Below are positions 11,831 through 23,400 of a stretch of 64,000 nt of DNA, one piece after another. Each line of letters starts with the position of its first letter. The stretch's first letter is position 1. The stretch covers positions 15,208,001-15,272,000 of the forward strand of contig NC_088677.1 in assembly GCF_950023065.1 (NCBI RefSeq), read 5' to 3'. The position numbers and the translations under genes are program-made. Below the pieces are notes generated by a model, which worked only from the letters and a program-made list of their open reading frames with translations, did no database searches and was not told the origin of the DNA. The stretch is from Planococcus citri. Taxonomy: Eukaryota; Arthropoda; Insecta; Hemiptera; Pseudococcidae.

Positions 11831-14800
11831 AATTTTGTAATTTGGTGACCATGCCAACTCCACTATTTTTTTTCAAAAGATGGAGAGGAGGAAAGGGAAA
11901 AGCTGTAACGTCGGACCTATAAAAATTATCCAATTCCGGAAATTCCATCTGGACACTCCAAGTGTGATTTTCATGTTACGTATTCCAATTTTATTGTAAT
12001 ACAAACAGCATATCTAACATAATCAAGGCTCTAATAATCATTTACTTCCATGGCGAATTTTCACACAAAAGCTGGTTAATATATGTATCCATAATGTATG
12101 GCCCTTAAAAGTTCCAAAGAAAAAGTTTTATACGCGATAACCGCAACACACGCGTAAGCCACAATGTAGGAAATATAAAATATATTTTCGATGAAAGCCG
12201 AGTCCATTATAAAAGGGACCGAATGCCTATTACATTTACGCGATTTATACATCTCGTTTCTCTCTCATCCTGCACCTCTATTCTGGCTATATTCGCGCGA
12301 GAAAGCAATTCCATGGTTTTGCCATTTGTACGAGTACCTATAGTACCTACGTTTCCCTGAGATAGTATCGAATTTACACCCCCCCCCCCCCCCCAGCAGC
12401 CGATAAATTAATGACCCAAGATTTGTACACGAAAATTTTCAACTCTTCTGCACCTTCCTTGGTTCTCGCTTACCCACCCTGAAAAGCACCCACGTCGTCG
12501 TCATCTTCGTCGTGTTCTCTCATATATGGTGAAAATGGTATTACAAATACTTAAATGGGAAATATCGCGTGTCGTTAATGTTTCGCGTAAGCATCTTCCT
12601 CTCTTTCTTTCATCTCGCACGCTTTTCCGCATAGATACGATTCGTTTCTGCGAAAAAGAATCTTTTGTAGGTAGGAGGTACACCGTACACGAGAACGCGA
12701 GTACAGGAAACATTACGTTAGCGCATCTCTGTACGAATTTTTCATCAATGTGAGCTTGGGTTTTTATTTTTGTCGAAATGGAATTTCAAAGTGTGAGAGA
12801 GATAGCGAATCATCGTAATGGCTGAGATGATCAAAATTTACCCAGATATCGACTCCATTTCTAAGATAACTTCACACTCTTTCATTTTCTGTTCACTGAC
12901 TTGAATATAATTTGTAAGCTTTGGTTATTGACATTCCAAATAACAGGTATACACTTACATTTTTTCCCTTCTTGGTTCAGTGGTTTAAAAAAATTCGTTC
13001 GAAGGTTTGTTTTTTCAAAAATATTTGAAGCGAGCTAAATTCTCATTTTGAAATGTAAGTATACTCGATTCTGCGAAAGTTGGGTTGTTGGCCGAATTTT
13101 TGTAAACAATTTGTAGGTTTTTTACTTTTGGTTCCTACAGAACTGTTTTAGAGACTGAGAGTTTTTTTTCAACAATTTTTTCTGGAAAAATTCGAGAATT
13201 TTCTATTACAATTCAGTTATTAGTTTTTTTTTTTCATGTTTTTCAACTTTGGGAAGCTCCCATTACGACATAGTTTTCAGTTGTGGGAGGGGGAGGGGGC
13301 TAAAATTTTACGTGAATTTGAACGTGATTGAAATCAGGAGCAAAAAAAAATTACCAAAAAAAAATTCAAAAATGAGAGATGAACTAAGCACTTGAAATTA
13401 TTTTGACAGATGGAGTTGATGGGGTGTTTTTGCATACTCTTTCAATCTAGACCTGGGATTTTCCCGCCAGTTTAAAATCATATCTTTCTCGCAAAAGAAA
13501 CGTTTCGGAAATTATTTAAATATCGTCGAAAACTTCTCCCCCCTCCTCCCACTTTCTCAAAATAAAATAAGGCTAATTATACTCGTTAAAATAAAAATCC
13601 TTCCTCATAATTCTATTTAAATCTGCGAAAATAAAATTCAACTCCTTTATTTCTACAAAGACTGTATCGACACAAACCTATTTACATAAACGGAACGAAT
13701 TCGCTCAACACTTTTTTTGTGTGTCAAATACCATTTTCCTGGTTGAAAAGTAGGAAGTATCTCACAAGTTGTCAATTCAGCATTATAATAATGTGATGGT
13801 GCAAACATTATCTCGGCTTTTATTTCCTTTCTGACTAATTTGTTTGTTTGAGAAATGTATTTTAAATCCGGTAAGTACTTGAATTGGCCAAGAATAAGAT
13901 ACGAGGCAAAAAATTTATACCCTCCCATCAATCAAGATTTTAAAAATGTAGGTAAATTGGTTTCACTGCGATGTTTATCGTTGGTGATTTATTTTGGCAT
14001 TTCGATGTAATCTGAAATTAGGGTAATTCGTGCTTATTTGTAGCGATGAGGTTGAGAATATTTACATTTTCTAGTTTTCAATTAAATGTAGGTCGAGATC
14101 CCCCCCTTTCCCTATGTTTAATGTAATTTAGGTACCTGCTGAACTTGAACCTGCCAATTTATGAGACGAGTAAGTGAAGAGGTAAAGGGAGAGTGAATGT
14201 GGAATTTTGTAAAATATTGTAAAATGATTTCGAACATATCATTTTAAAGAGGATTTAATTTCAAGATTAAAAATTTAATAGAAGGGCTTCCAAATTTTTA
14301 TCGAGTGCATAAACAAACTTTGTGACATTAAAACAACAAATTTAAAAAAAAATTTAAAAGATAACTAAATCCGGATCTAATTGGCGAGATTCGTTCTACA
14401 CGTGAAGTTGTAAAATTAAATACATACACCTTTAAACATAAATATATGTAAAATTTAAAATGCTTTCACTGGGCTTCTTCCAAACTAGTACAAAAACGTG
14501 CCACCCATTTCGCTGTCAATTCTCCTCCAAACTACGTACAGGACATCGATGAATTACGTCAACCTGACTTCTTTCTATCAGAAATTTTCGCCTAAAACAT
14601 TTTTACCTACACAAGTTGAACTGGCCAAATATGGCGAGAGAAAGTTACATAACAGATTTTCCAAATTATCACTTTATAGTTGATAAAAGTTTACAGGCAA
14701 ACAAGTTTTTAACCATTTTACTCGTTTCTGTTCAGTTTTAAATGCGTACTTTTTATTTATAAATTATAAAAAGTTTTTGTCCGAATGTAAAAAAGTTTTG

Positions 14801-16177
14801 ATTTATATTGTGTTTTTCGTGAAACGAACGTTGCGCTGAGAAAATGGAAAAAAAATCCCATCCTACGACGAAAAAGACAGAATGAAGAGAAACCCCCATC
14901 TTTGGAAGAAAAAAAATCACCGGACTGGGGGCGTGTTCGAAGTAGAATTAATGAACACTTTGGTATTTCGTTATCGGTTTAATCGGCGTGTGAATTGTCG
15001 AAGGGGTGAAAATTTGTTCGCAAGAAGGACGGAATAATATGGCAAAAAAGAAGGAAATAAAAACGCGCGGTTAACGAGGTTTGCAGTATTTTCATTGATT
15101 AATGAGAATTTAAAAGTAATAGTAATTAGGCTACTGGGACGTTATAACGAATCCTGCGTGTCTTAAAAAAAAATGATGAAATACTGAAATAGGAAAAAAA
15201 CTTGAAAACGGAAAAACAAGTTCAAGGGTACTGAGGGTAGAAAATATTCCAGTGTAGTTTCGATCTCTATAAGAATTCCTTTCTCAAAAGGGAATCTTTT
15301 GGAAGGGCAAGTTCTGATTTGAGCGAAACCAACCTGGATCGAAAGGGTGTGTCCGAAAAACTCGTAATCCAAATTTCAAGGGCTAAAGTTAATTTTTGAA
15401 TTTTTGAAAATTCAAAAATTCAAAAAAGCTATTACAAGGGCAATTTTCAAATTTTTTGGTAAAATATGATTTTCCTGAACAAAATTAAACTAATGTGAAT
15501 AATTCCTTTAATTCAACTCCCAAACATCAACAACCAGTTTTTGGACATTCTGGAACCTCCAGTGGCTTCTCAATATTGTCCACGAACATTAAGCAAGGTT
15601 TGTATGTCTGTGAACCCCTCCCTTACCGGTTCAAATAAAAAAAAGTAAAAAAACCTCAAGTGAAATTTTTTTTTAATTTTCAATTCAAGAGTAGTAATTT
15701 TTCGAAATAAGCCTCTTTTCAAAAAAAAAACTTATTTTCCATGTCCCTCAATTGAGTTGAGTTGATCCCAAACAGCTTCTAATTTATATTTTTGATGCAA
15801 TTTTGGATCATTGTTTTCCATTTATAAAGGTTTTTGAATTATTCTTTAAACACTATACATATCTAAATAAAATAAATATTTGAAAAAAAACACTTTTGAA
15901 TGGATATGCCTGGAATTTTGGGGCAACGTTTTGAAACATGTCGAAAGGGTCATCGACACCAACCAAATTTATACTTAGATGTCAAAGGTCATTTTCGGTC
16001 CCATTCTCAATAATTTGAAATTCCTGGACGTACCTATGATTGGAAAGTTGCTGGAGGCTCCAGAATAGCTCAAAAATTAACTACCTAATTTAATGAGACT
16101 GAGAGGGTTCAAATAATAAAGCACAAAATACTACGGTTTCATTTGTAAAAAATATTATCATGAAAAAATTAAGAATA
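11831..16177. other. mostly unique AT-rich DNA, no gene seen
   Basis: Scattered short frames (75-92 codons near 12526 and 13653) resemble no family I know. It includes a poly-C run at about 12380-12394. 15390-16080 contains fragments (AAATTTCAAGGGCTAAAGTT, and GGCTCCAG words at 16047) similar to parts of the foldback elements at 16178 and 35332, so it is probably a decayed relative. Confidence 0.5.
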
Positions 16178-17543
16178 GATCTATTACACCCCCCTCCCCC
16201 GGTTTTACTTACAAAATGGCGGCCATTTTGATTAGTAGGTCAGCCGAAAGCACAGATTTTGCGTTCCAACATATATCTAGGACTTGCACGAAATTTTTTT
16301 AACCATACGAAGATAGATCGGAAGATCAGGAAAAAATTTATCACCTGTCAAAATTTAAAGTGTCAAAATGTCTTTTTCGATTTTTGGTTAATTTTTGAAA
16401 ATCAAATTTAGGCCAAAAATGAGGGGAAAAATCAAAATTTTACCAAATTAACCAAGAAAGCTGAAATTTGGTGTGTGCCCTATTTTCAACATACCAAATC
16501 GATTGGAAACGGTTTCAAACTGTTTTGAGCAGTTCTGGAGCCTCCAGCAGATTTTTGAAACTCAAAATTTCAACAAATGGAGATGGAAAGCCGAAATTTA
16601 TTCTGCAAACTAATTTCGATACGCTACGCAGTCAACTACAGGCGGATTTTAAGTCGTTTTGGAGCCTCCAGTAACTTTTCGGAAATTACTGGAGTCTCCA
16701 GCAGATTTTTGAAACTTGAAATTCCTACAACATTTTATCAAATGGAGTTAGCAAGCTGAAATTCACTTTGCAAACTAATTTCAATGCGATATGAAGTCGA
16801 CAGAATGGTTGTTTCAAATGGTTTTGATGCTTCCAGCTACTTTTTGGAAATTTCAATTTTCCAAAAAATGCCATACAACCTTTCAAAAAGTTGCTGGAGG
16901 CTCCGAAACGACTTGAAATCCACCAGCAATCGACTTTGTGGCGTATTGAAATTAGTTTGCAGAATGTATTTCGGCTTTCCATCTCCATTTGATGAAATAT
17001 TGGGAAATTTCAAGTTTCAAAAATCTACTGAGAGCTCCAGTAATTTCCGAAAAGTCGTTGGAGACTCCAAAACAACTTGAAATCCACCTGCAGTCGACTT
17101 CATAGCATATTGAAATCAGTTTGTAGAATGAATTTCGGCTTTCCATCTCCATATTTGATGAAATTATAAGTTTCAAAAATCTGCTGGAGGATCTAGAGCT
17201 TCTCAAAACGGTTTGAAACCGTTTCCAATCGATTTGGCATGTTGAAAATAGGGTACATACCAAATTTCAGCTTTCTTGGTCAGTTTGGTAAGGTTTTGAT
17301 TTTTTTCTCATTTTTGGCCTAAATTTGATTTTCAAAAATTCACCAAAAATCGAAAAAGGCACTTTGGCACTTGAAATTTTGACAGGTGATGAATTTTTGC
17401 CTGATATTTTGATCTACCTGCGTACAGTTTAAAAAATTTCTGCAAGTCCTAGTTGAAACGCAAAATCTGCGATTTCCGCTGACCTAGCTGTTAATCAAAA
17501 TGGCTGCCATTTTGTAAGTAGGGGAGGGGAGGGGCAATAGATC
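16178..17543. mobile_element. long inverted-repeat (foldback) element 1
   Basis: The left arm starts GATCTATTACACCCCCC and the right arm ends with its inverse GGGGCAATAGATC. Both continue through ACTTACAAAATGGC, CATTTTGATTA, AGGACTTGCA and CACCTGTCAAAATTT. The arms, each about 650 bp and imperfect, meet near 16870, so the whole element could fold into one hairpin. Opposite-strand frames in the two arms (16468-16674 and 16952-17263) look alike only because the DNA is inverted, and they match no protein family I know. No target duplication could be fixed. Confidence 0.8.
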
Positions 17544-20099
17544 CTTATGCGTGCTCTCCGATTATTATAGCAGCTACATACCTATTTTAAATTTTCAAAA
17601 ATTTTCCAAAAACCCAAAAATGCACTTTTGGTCATAAAATTTTGGGTAAAGGGCTATTGGAGCATAGGTACTCTTTCGATTCAGCTTAGTTTTTTTTTAA
17701 ATAAAAAGGATCCATTTCAAGTGGTTCCCAGCAAGTTGAGGTTTTGTTATGCTTATTAATTCGTTTTGAAATGCTTTTATGAGGATGGTGTGCTGTGGCA
17801 TCCAATCGAAAAATTCTAAAAAATTATTCAGTGATAGAAAACACAATGAAAAAACGTAATAAAGATTTTTCTGGTCTTCTTCCAGTATTTGGATCCTCTC
17901 CACGATGATCGGTTGTAGTTGGCATTGAAAAAATTCAGAGTCATTGCCTTCCAGTACCTCTAGCTTTGTAACCTTTTGATGAACCCCTCATGGAACATAC
18001 AAGAATGTATTTGCAACGAATTCGAAAAGGCAGTTAGAAATCATAATTAATGTGAGTCAGTATTTCAAACAACACATACAGGATTCCTAAACTCATAGAC
18101 ATAGTCATTTTACTCGAGATAGAGAATATTTTGTTTTCCGCATTATACGAGTAAATGTAAAACTATCGGCTTATAAAATGTTCAAAATTCTAGAAAGGAT
18201 CATGTTTACGCTTAAACGTTTATTTTTTTCAACATTTCCTACGCAAACGAGCAATTTCAGCGCTCGTTTTATACACGATAAAAAATATCGAATCCTGTGC
18301 TTATAAATAAATTACCCATTATTCGCGGAATCGCGTAAAAAACGCCAGTTCTACGTATAAAAACACGATGTGGTGGGTTTCATTATCGATGAAATTTTAT
18401 TTAGCGATTTAAAAGATTTAAAAACAAGGGAATAATTTGTTTTGTAGAATATTTTCTCGACGATTTAATTGTTGGAGAAGTAGGTACCTACCTTTATCTA
18501 TGCAGATGTGTACGACTGTACGTAGAAAGAATGTACATTAAATACGTGTCGAGTGCATGTGTAATTAATGGTGCAAAGGTTTAGTCTCTTGGAATGAAGT
18601 CAGATGCATTAAAAAAAGTATGGGGTGGTTGGCTTGAAAACAATCTACCCCTTAAAAATTGTGTTTATTTTCTATCTCTGTAAAACATGTTCGATAAAAG
18701 CTAAATTTCCGTTTAAAAAAACCGCTTTGGAAAGAAATACTTACTTAAATTTGCTTTTAAAGCAACAAATTGAACTTTTGACGGAATAACTCAGCACACA
18801 CTTGGCTTGGCCAAAACATCACATAGATAATAATATATCTCGCTGTCTAGGAGAAGTTTAACGTTAATGAAGAAGCCATCGCTCTACACCATATACCATG
18901 AGAGTTCTGGCACCGCGTCGCTCGTGTAAGATAAAGATGAAATTTTGATACATCTACGTCAAGTAAAAACCGCATTCTCACCAACATTTCGTAATTTCAT
19001 CGTTGACCTCGAGCTCGACGCGATGGAGGTCGTTGTATTGAGCAAAATGCAATCGCATCGTTGCTTTCCTTTGGAAGAAAATCGCAGTTACCGCAGAAAT
19101 GAGGTTTCTCTCATCGCGGCGCGAATATATGTGTATCGTAGAAACGTTCAAGAAACGTATAAAATTTTATATTAGTTCAATGGGTAAGCTCGTTTTGGTC
19201 GTATTGTCGCGCATACCTCGTATATATGTACTTATAAACTTGAAGCTCGCGACGTACAGTATAATGACCGAACAATCAAAACAACCATTCACAAACATCA
19301 AGGGACTAATCGTAGCGATTGTTTACTTGCACGGTAATACCTACTCGTATTCCGCCAACTCGTCATATTCAGCGGAGCGAGGTCGAGTTGGATGTATTTA
19401 TTGTCGATATGCGATCCCACACTACTGAATTTTAATCGGTTGGCAAAAGTTTAACGAAAAGGTGAGAGGTGAAGTGATGTCATTCTGGGATGAACTGCTG
19501 GAGAATCTGGATATATATCTACCTATGGGAGGGAGGGGGAGGGAGATAGGGTTCGTCTTTGGCCCTTTTTGGGGGGAATTGGAGGGGAGATTCGATAAAA
19601 AGTTGCAGGCAGACTTCAAAAGACTTCAGGGAAAATTTTGAATACCTAACTTGACCAATTACTTTCCCCCTGGGATTTAAAATTTACATAGGTACCTACA
19701 CTAAAAATTCTTTTTTAATGGTTTTGAAATTTTTTTTCGTCGTAATTGATTAGTAGCCCATTGTATCCACTTAAAAGTAAAAAAAAAGTTTTTGAATTTT
19801 TACCATTTTAGGCCTATTCAAAAGTTGTGTAAAATCGCAAAAAAAAGGGAAGAAATTTCAAAAACCAGTTTTCTTAGTTACTTCTAGGTAAATGGATACT
19901 TACTCAAAATGATGATCATAATTAACACGAAAAGAAAAATCGAAAAAACTTTTTTATTGATTTCCAATGGAAAATTTAAAATTAGAAAACTCCAGTAGAA
20001 AAGTGATGGTTCATGTTAGAAATCCGAAATAAGTTTTCCTCTACTTTTTTTACCCCCCCCCCCACCCTACACATCTATTTTCAAAAAAAAAAAAATGGA
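17544..20099. other. unique DNA, no gene seen
   Basis: AT-rich sequence with CpG-containing patches (18050-19440) and several GGTACCTAC words. The frames at 18945-19175 and 19099-19428 overlap each other and resemble no known protein. A host exon cannot be excluded, but none can be supported. Confidence 0.45.
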
Positions 20100-20440
20100 A
20101 ATGACTCAGTACAACTATGCCCTTTGGGGTGAATCTCCCCCATAATAAAATCGCAGATTTTGACCAAATTTAGTAGAAACCTTCATTTTTAGTTGAAAGT
20201 AACTCAGAAAAAATTTCAGTTCCGGAAGTGTCCTTGGAGATGAGATATGGGCCCTCAAAGAGGAAGCATTTCCGAAAAATTGTGGTTTTTCGCTCTAGCC
20301 TCTGCCAAAGGTATTTTGGGGAAATGACCCAATTCCAAATGGAAGTATTTGAGATTCTGCGTCGATCTGAGCTATTTCTATGAAAATATGAGACCAATTT
20401 CAGAGTTCTACTATAAGCAGTTTAAAATTTGAAAATCACT
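20100..20440. repeat. interspersed repeat R, unbroken copy
   Basis: The segment carries TTTTGACCAAATTTAG, GTCCTTGGAGATGAGATATG, TTTTTCGCTCTAGCCTCTGC and GGAAGTATTTGAGATTC in that order. The same series, diverged, is found in two pieces at 39226-39297 and 47884-48110. This shows it is a dispersed family, and this copy preserves the uninterrupted order. The 75-codon minus frame here is not convincing as a gene. Confidence 0.7.
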
Positions 20441-20870
20441 CATTAATTGTCAAGAATTGAAATTTTGGAAATTATTTTGTGCAAATTTCTTGCTTCCTCA
20501 TCATTTATTGTTCTTTTTGCAAAAATTGCCAAAAAATCCTGTTTTTGCAAAAAAAATTCCTGCTCCTTTGCCAAATTTCACACTCCATTCCACCACTTTT
20601 GCGAAAGTTGCCATAAAAAAATCCTGCTCTGTCAGAATTGTTGAAAAAATCTCCATCTTTTTTTCTTAATTGTCAAACATTAAAATACATAGATACTTAG
20701 TAAAAATTGGCTGAAAATTCTGCCAAAACTGTCTAGGTATGCCTAATCTAAATTTCTTGATTTTTTTCCAAAGTCACCAAATTATTTGTTTTTCTTTGTC
20801 GAAAATTCCAAAAAAATTGTATTTTTCACCAGTTTCAAAAAATCTCATTTTTTTGTAGGGGGAGAAAGTA
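20440..20870. repeat. degenerate TTTTTGCCAAAA satellite, minus orientation
   Basis: Repeated CCTGTTTTTGCAAAAA and TTGCCAAAAAATCC words. Read on the minus strand they match the GGCAAAAACAGGA words of the 26215-28690 array, so this looks like an inverted, decayed stretch of the same family. Confidence 0.6.
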
Positions 20871-22080
20871 ATTATGCGCATTTTCTCTCGTCGTCTATGG
20901 TTGTACTTGTAAAACGCACACGTCCGCGTCCAAAATGTGAGGAACACATCTCAAAATCGAACACATTACTTTTGGTGATTCTCGATATAATTGCATTTCT
21001 TCGCATAAATATGTACAATTATCCACCAACATTATGTCCTCTGACTCTTTCCTAAGGAGCCTCGTGAACCGTAACAAATACACAATTTAACGGGGAACTT
21101 GATATCATGAAGCGCGAAGTCATAAAATAAGTAGAAAACGTCATAAGTTGATAAGTAGTTCAGGTAGGAAGCCCTGATGGTAGATCTTCTCAGGGTTAAA
21201 GAGTACGAAGAAAATTATGACATCTCAATTAGCCAAATAATAAATTCATGTATTGAACACGTAATATCACAGGTTGCTCAAATCGAATACATGAATGAGT
21301 CTTCTATAATTAAATGATAATTATAAACTTCTAATAGAAAACGTAATAGATCGAATGCGTTAGATGATGGCAGGCTTTCAAGGTTTTTAGTTGCATATTG
21401 AGCCCAAAACCGAAAAGCTCATATACAACCCCCTGTTGGGGTCTTGGTTAAGGACATCGCGTTCTATGGAGTGCTGTGTCTACTGACGAGCTTTTAACCC
21501 CGATGCCCGAGTGCTAGTTACATTCCACGGTTCCTCATTTATGATCCTTCCTGACTTATATCCCACGGTACTGTGGAGATATAAGAGCGCGTAAGGCGTG
21601 ACTCGATATATTGGTCCATGATGAATGAGATAAGTTCCAAGCGTCCTTAGAAAGCGTATCCGCAGCATAAATTGGTATTTCGAAGTCTTGGTCACCAAGG
21701 TATTCCACTGGGCAGCAAGAAGTTGAAAGCGTGAGGAGGAATGCATACAACAACTTGATCAGCTAGCGAGACGGTTGGTTGGAACTAACAACTGAAGAAA
21801 AAACGCTTGTGCAGGAGCTTATAAAGGTGAAAGTTCAATGTAAAAGTAGCAGGGATGACGGATATTCGATGGGAAAGTAGGGACATGACGGCACACGTTG
21901 CGTAGGTCTCATTGGCGGTAATAAATTGGTGGTGGAATCGCGGAAGGGTTGATGAGTCGTGAATATTTCCAGCAACTGACGTCACGAATACCATAAATGA
22001 AATGCGTATGACGTCACGACTACCTTGTAGATTACGTAGAAACGTTCATTTTCTACTGCCTATAGTAGAAAAAGTGATCA
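20870..22080. other. unassigned DNA, possibly a solo LTR or transposon body
   Basis: Less AT-rich than its surroundings, with TATA-like words near 21560-21600 (CTTATATC, GATATAAG) and three TGACGTCA-like words near 21975-22020. No coding sequence and no terminal repeats could be matched. Confidence 0.25.
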
Positions 22081-22784
22081 TTTCTACCGCTACATTTTGT
22101 CAAAATTGTCAAAATTTTTTGTCTTTTTTTTGCCAATATTATAAATAGGCTAGAAAATTGACTTTTTTTTGCACAAAATGATGAAAAATCTTGACTTAGT
22201 ATTGTCAAAACTACTGTAAGATTTAGTCTTTGGCCTATCAGGTTTGCCAAAAAACTAAAACTTCAACTTTTTTGTCAAAACTGCAAAAAATTTAGCTTTT
22301 TTGTCACAACTTCCATGAAATTTACCTTATTGGTCAGAATTGCCGAAAAACTTTTTGCATTTTGTCAGAACAGTCAGAAATTCAACTTTCAGTCAGAATA
22401 GCCAGAAATACTTTTGCTTTTCTAACTGCAAAATCTTGATGTTTGCCAAAATAGTCAAAAAATCCCGAATTTCTTCAAAATTGCTCAAGCTAGGAGGTTT
22501 CTTTTTTCTTCAAAACAAGTGTTGTAAAATAGACCTCACAATGCCAAAATCATCCAAAGTTTCATTTTTGTGCCAATCTTGTTGAACCTTCTCCTCTTTT
22601 TTGCCAAGATCTTCAATTTTTTATGTTTTGTTAAGATTGCACAATAATTCTTGATTTTTTGCAAAAATTGCAGAAGAATTTTGTTTTTTTTTCTGAGATG
22701 TCTAAAAATTCTGATGTTTCCAAAAAAATGTTTTCCGAAGTGGTCATTAAATCCTGATTTTTTTATCTACCGTCGGTCTTGCTT
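22080..22784. repeat. degenerate GTCAAAATTGCCAAAA satellite
   Basis: Runs of TTGTCAAAATTGTC, CAGAATTGCCGAAAAA and similar words, of the same style and orientation as 20440-20870. It ends directly at the CTCAAGGTC minisatellite. Confidence 0.6.
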
Positions 22785-23400
22785 ATTCTTGAGGTCGCTA
22801 CCTGCCTGTCTGGCCTTTCAAGGTCATTGACCGGTCTGCCTGGCTTCTTAAGGGCATTAACCTACCTTCCAAGCCTTTCATGGTAGTCGGTCTGCTTGTC
22901 TGGCTAGAGAAGGTAGTCATTAAACCGTCTATCTGGCGTCTCAAGTTCGTCTGCCTGCCTGTCCAGCCTCTCAAGATCGTTGACCATTTGTCTCAAGGTC
23001 GTTTGAGCCTCTTAAAGCCATTGAACCGTCTGTCCAGCTTCCCAAAGTCGTCTGTCTGTCTGTCTGACTGACTGACTGACTGACTGCCTGCCTAGCCTCT
23101 CAAGGTCATTGGCTCACCTGTCAGGATTCTTAAGGTCATTGACCCATTTGTCAAGCCTCTCATGGTCGTCAGTCCACTTGTAGGGCCAGAGAAGGTCATT
23201 GACCATCTATCTGGCCTCTCAAGGGTGTCTGCGTACCTGTCTGGCTTCTCAAAGTCGTCTGTCTGCCTATCTGCCTTTAGCCTCTTAAGGTCGTTGGCTC
23301 TCGGTATGGCTTCCCAAGGTCATCGTTCATCTACCTGTTTGGAATATCAAGGTCATTGACCCATGTCGAACTCTCAACATCATTGATTTTGCAGCATAGG
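22785..23400. repeat. CTCAAGGTC minisatellite, array 2
   Basis: Same family as 11290-11830: CCTCTCAAGGTCATTGACC, GTCGTCTGTCTGCCTGTC and CTGGCTTCTCAAGG alternate with a drifting spacing of about 25-30 bp. A short (CTGA)n run sits at about 23065-23085. It is noncoding. Confidence 0.85.

Noticed and set aside
16468..17263. Similar proteins on both strands (MVCALFSTYQIDWKRF and MVCTLFSTCQIDWKRF)
   Set aside because: They are the same DNA in inverted arms, with no matching family and different frame ends.
20447..20669. Cysteine/lysine-rich short proteins (for example 65-70 codons)
   Set aside because: They are read from TTTTTGCAAAAA satellite sequence.
20870..22080. Solo LTR
   Set aside because: TATA-like words exist, but no terminal TG/CA pair with a flanking duplication could be found.
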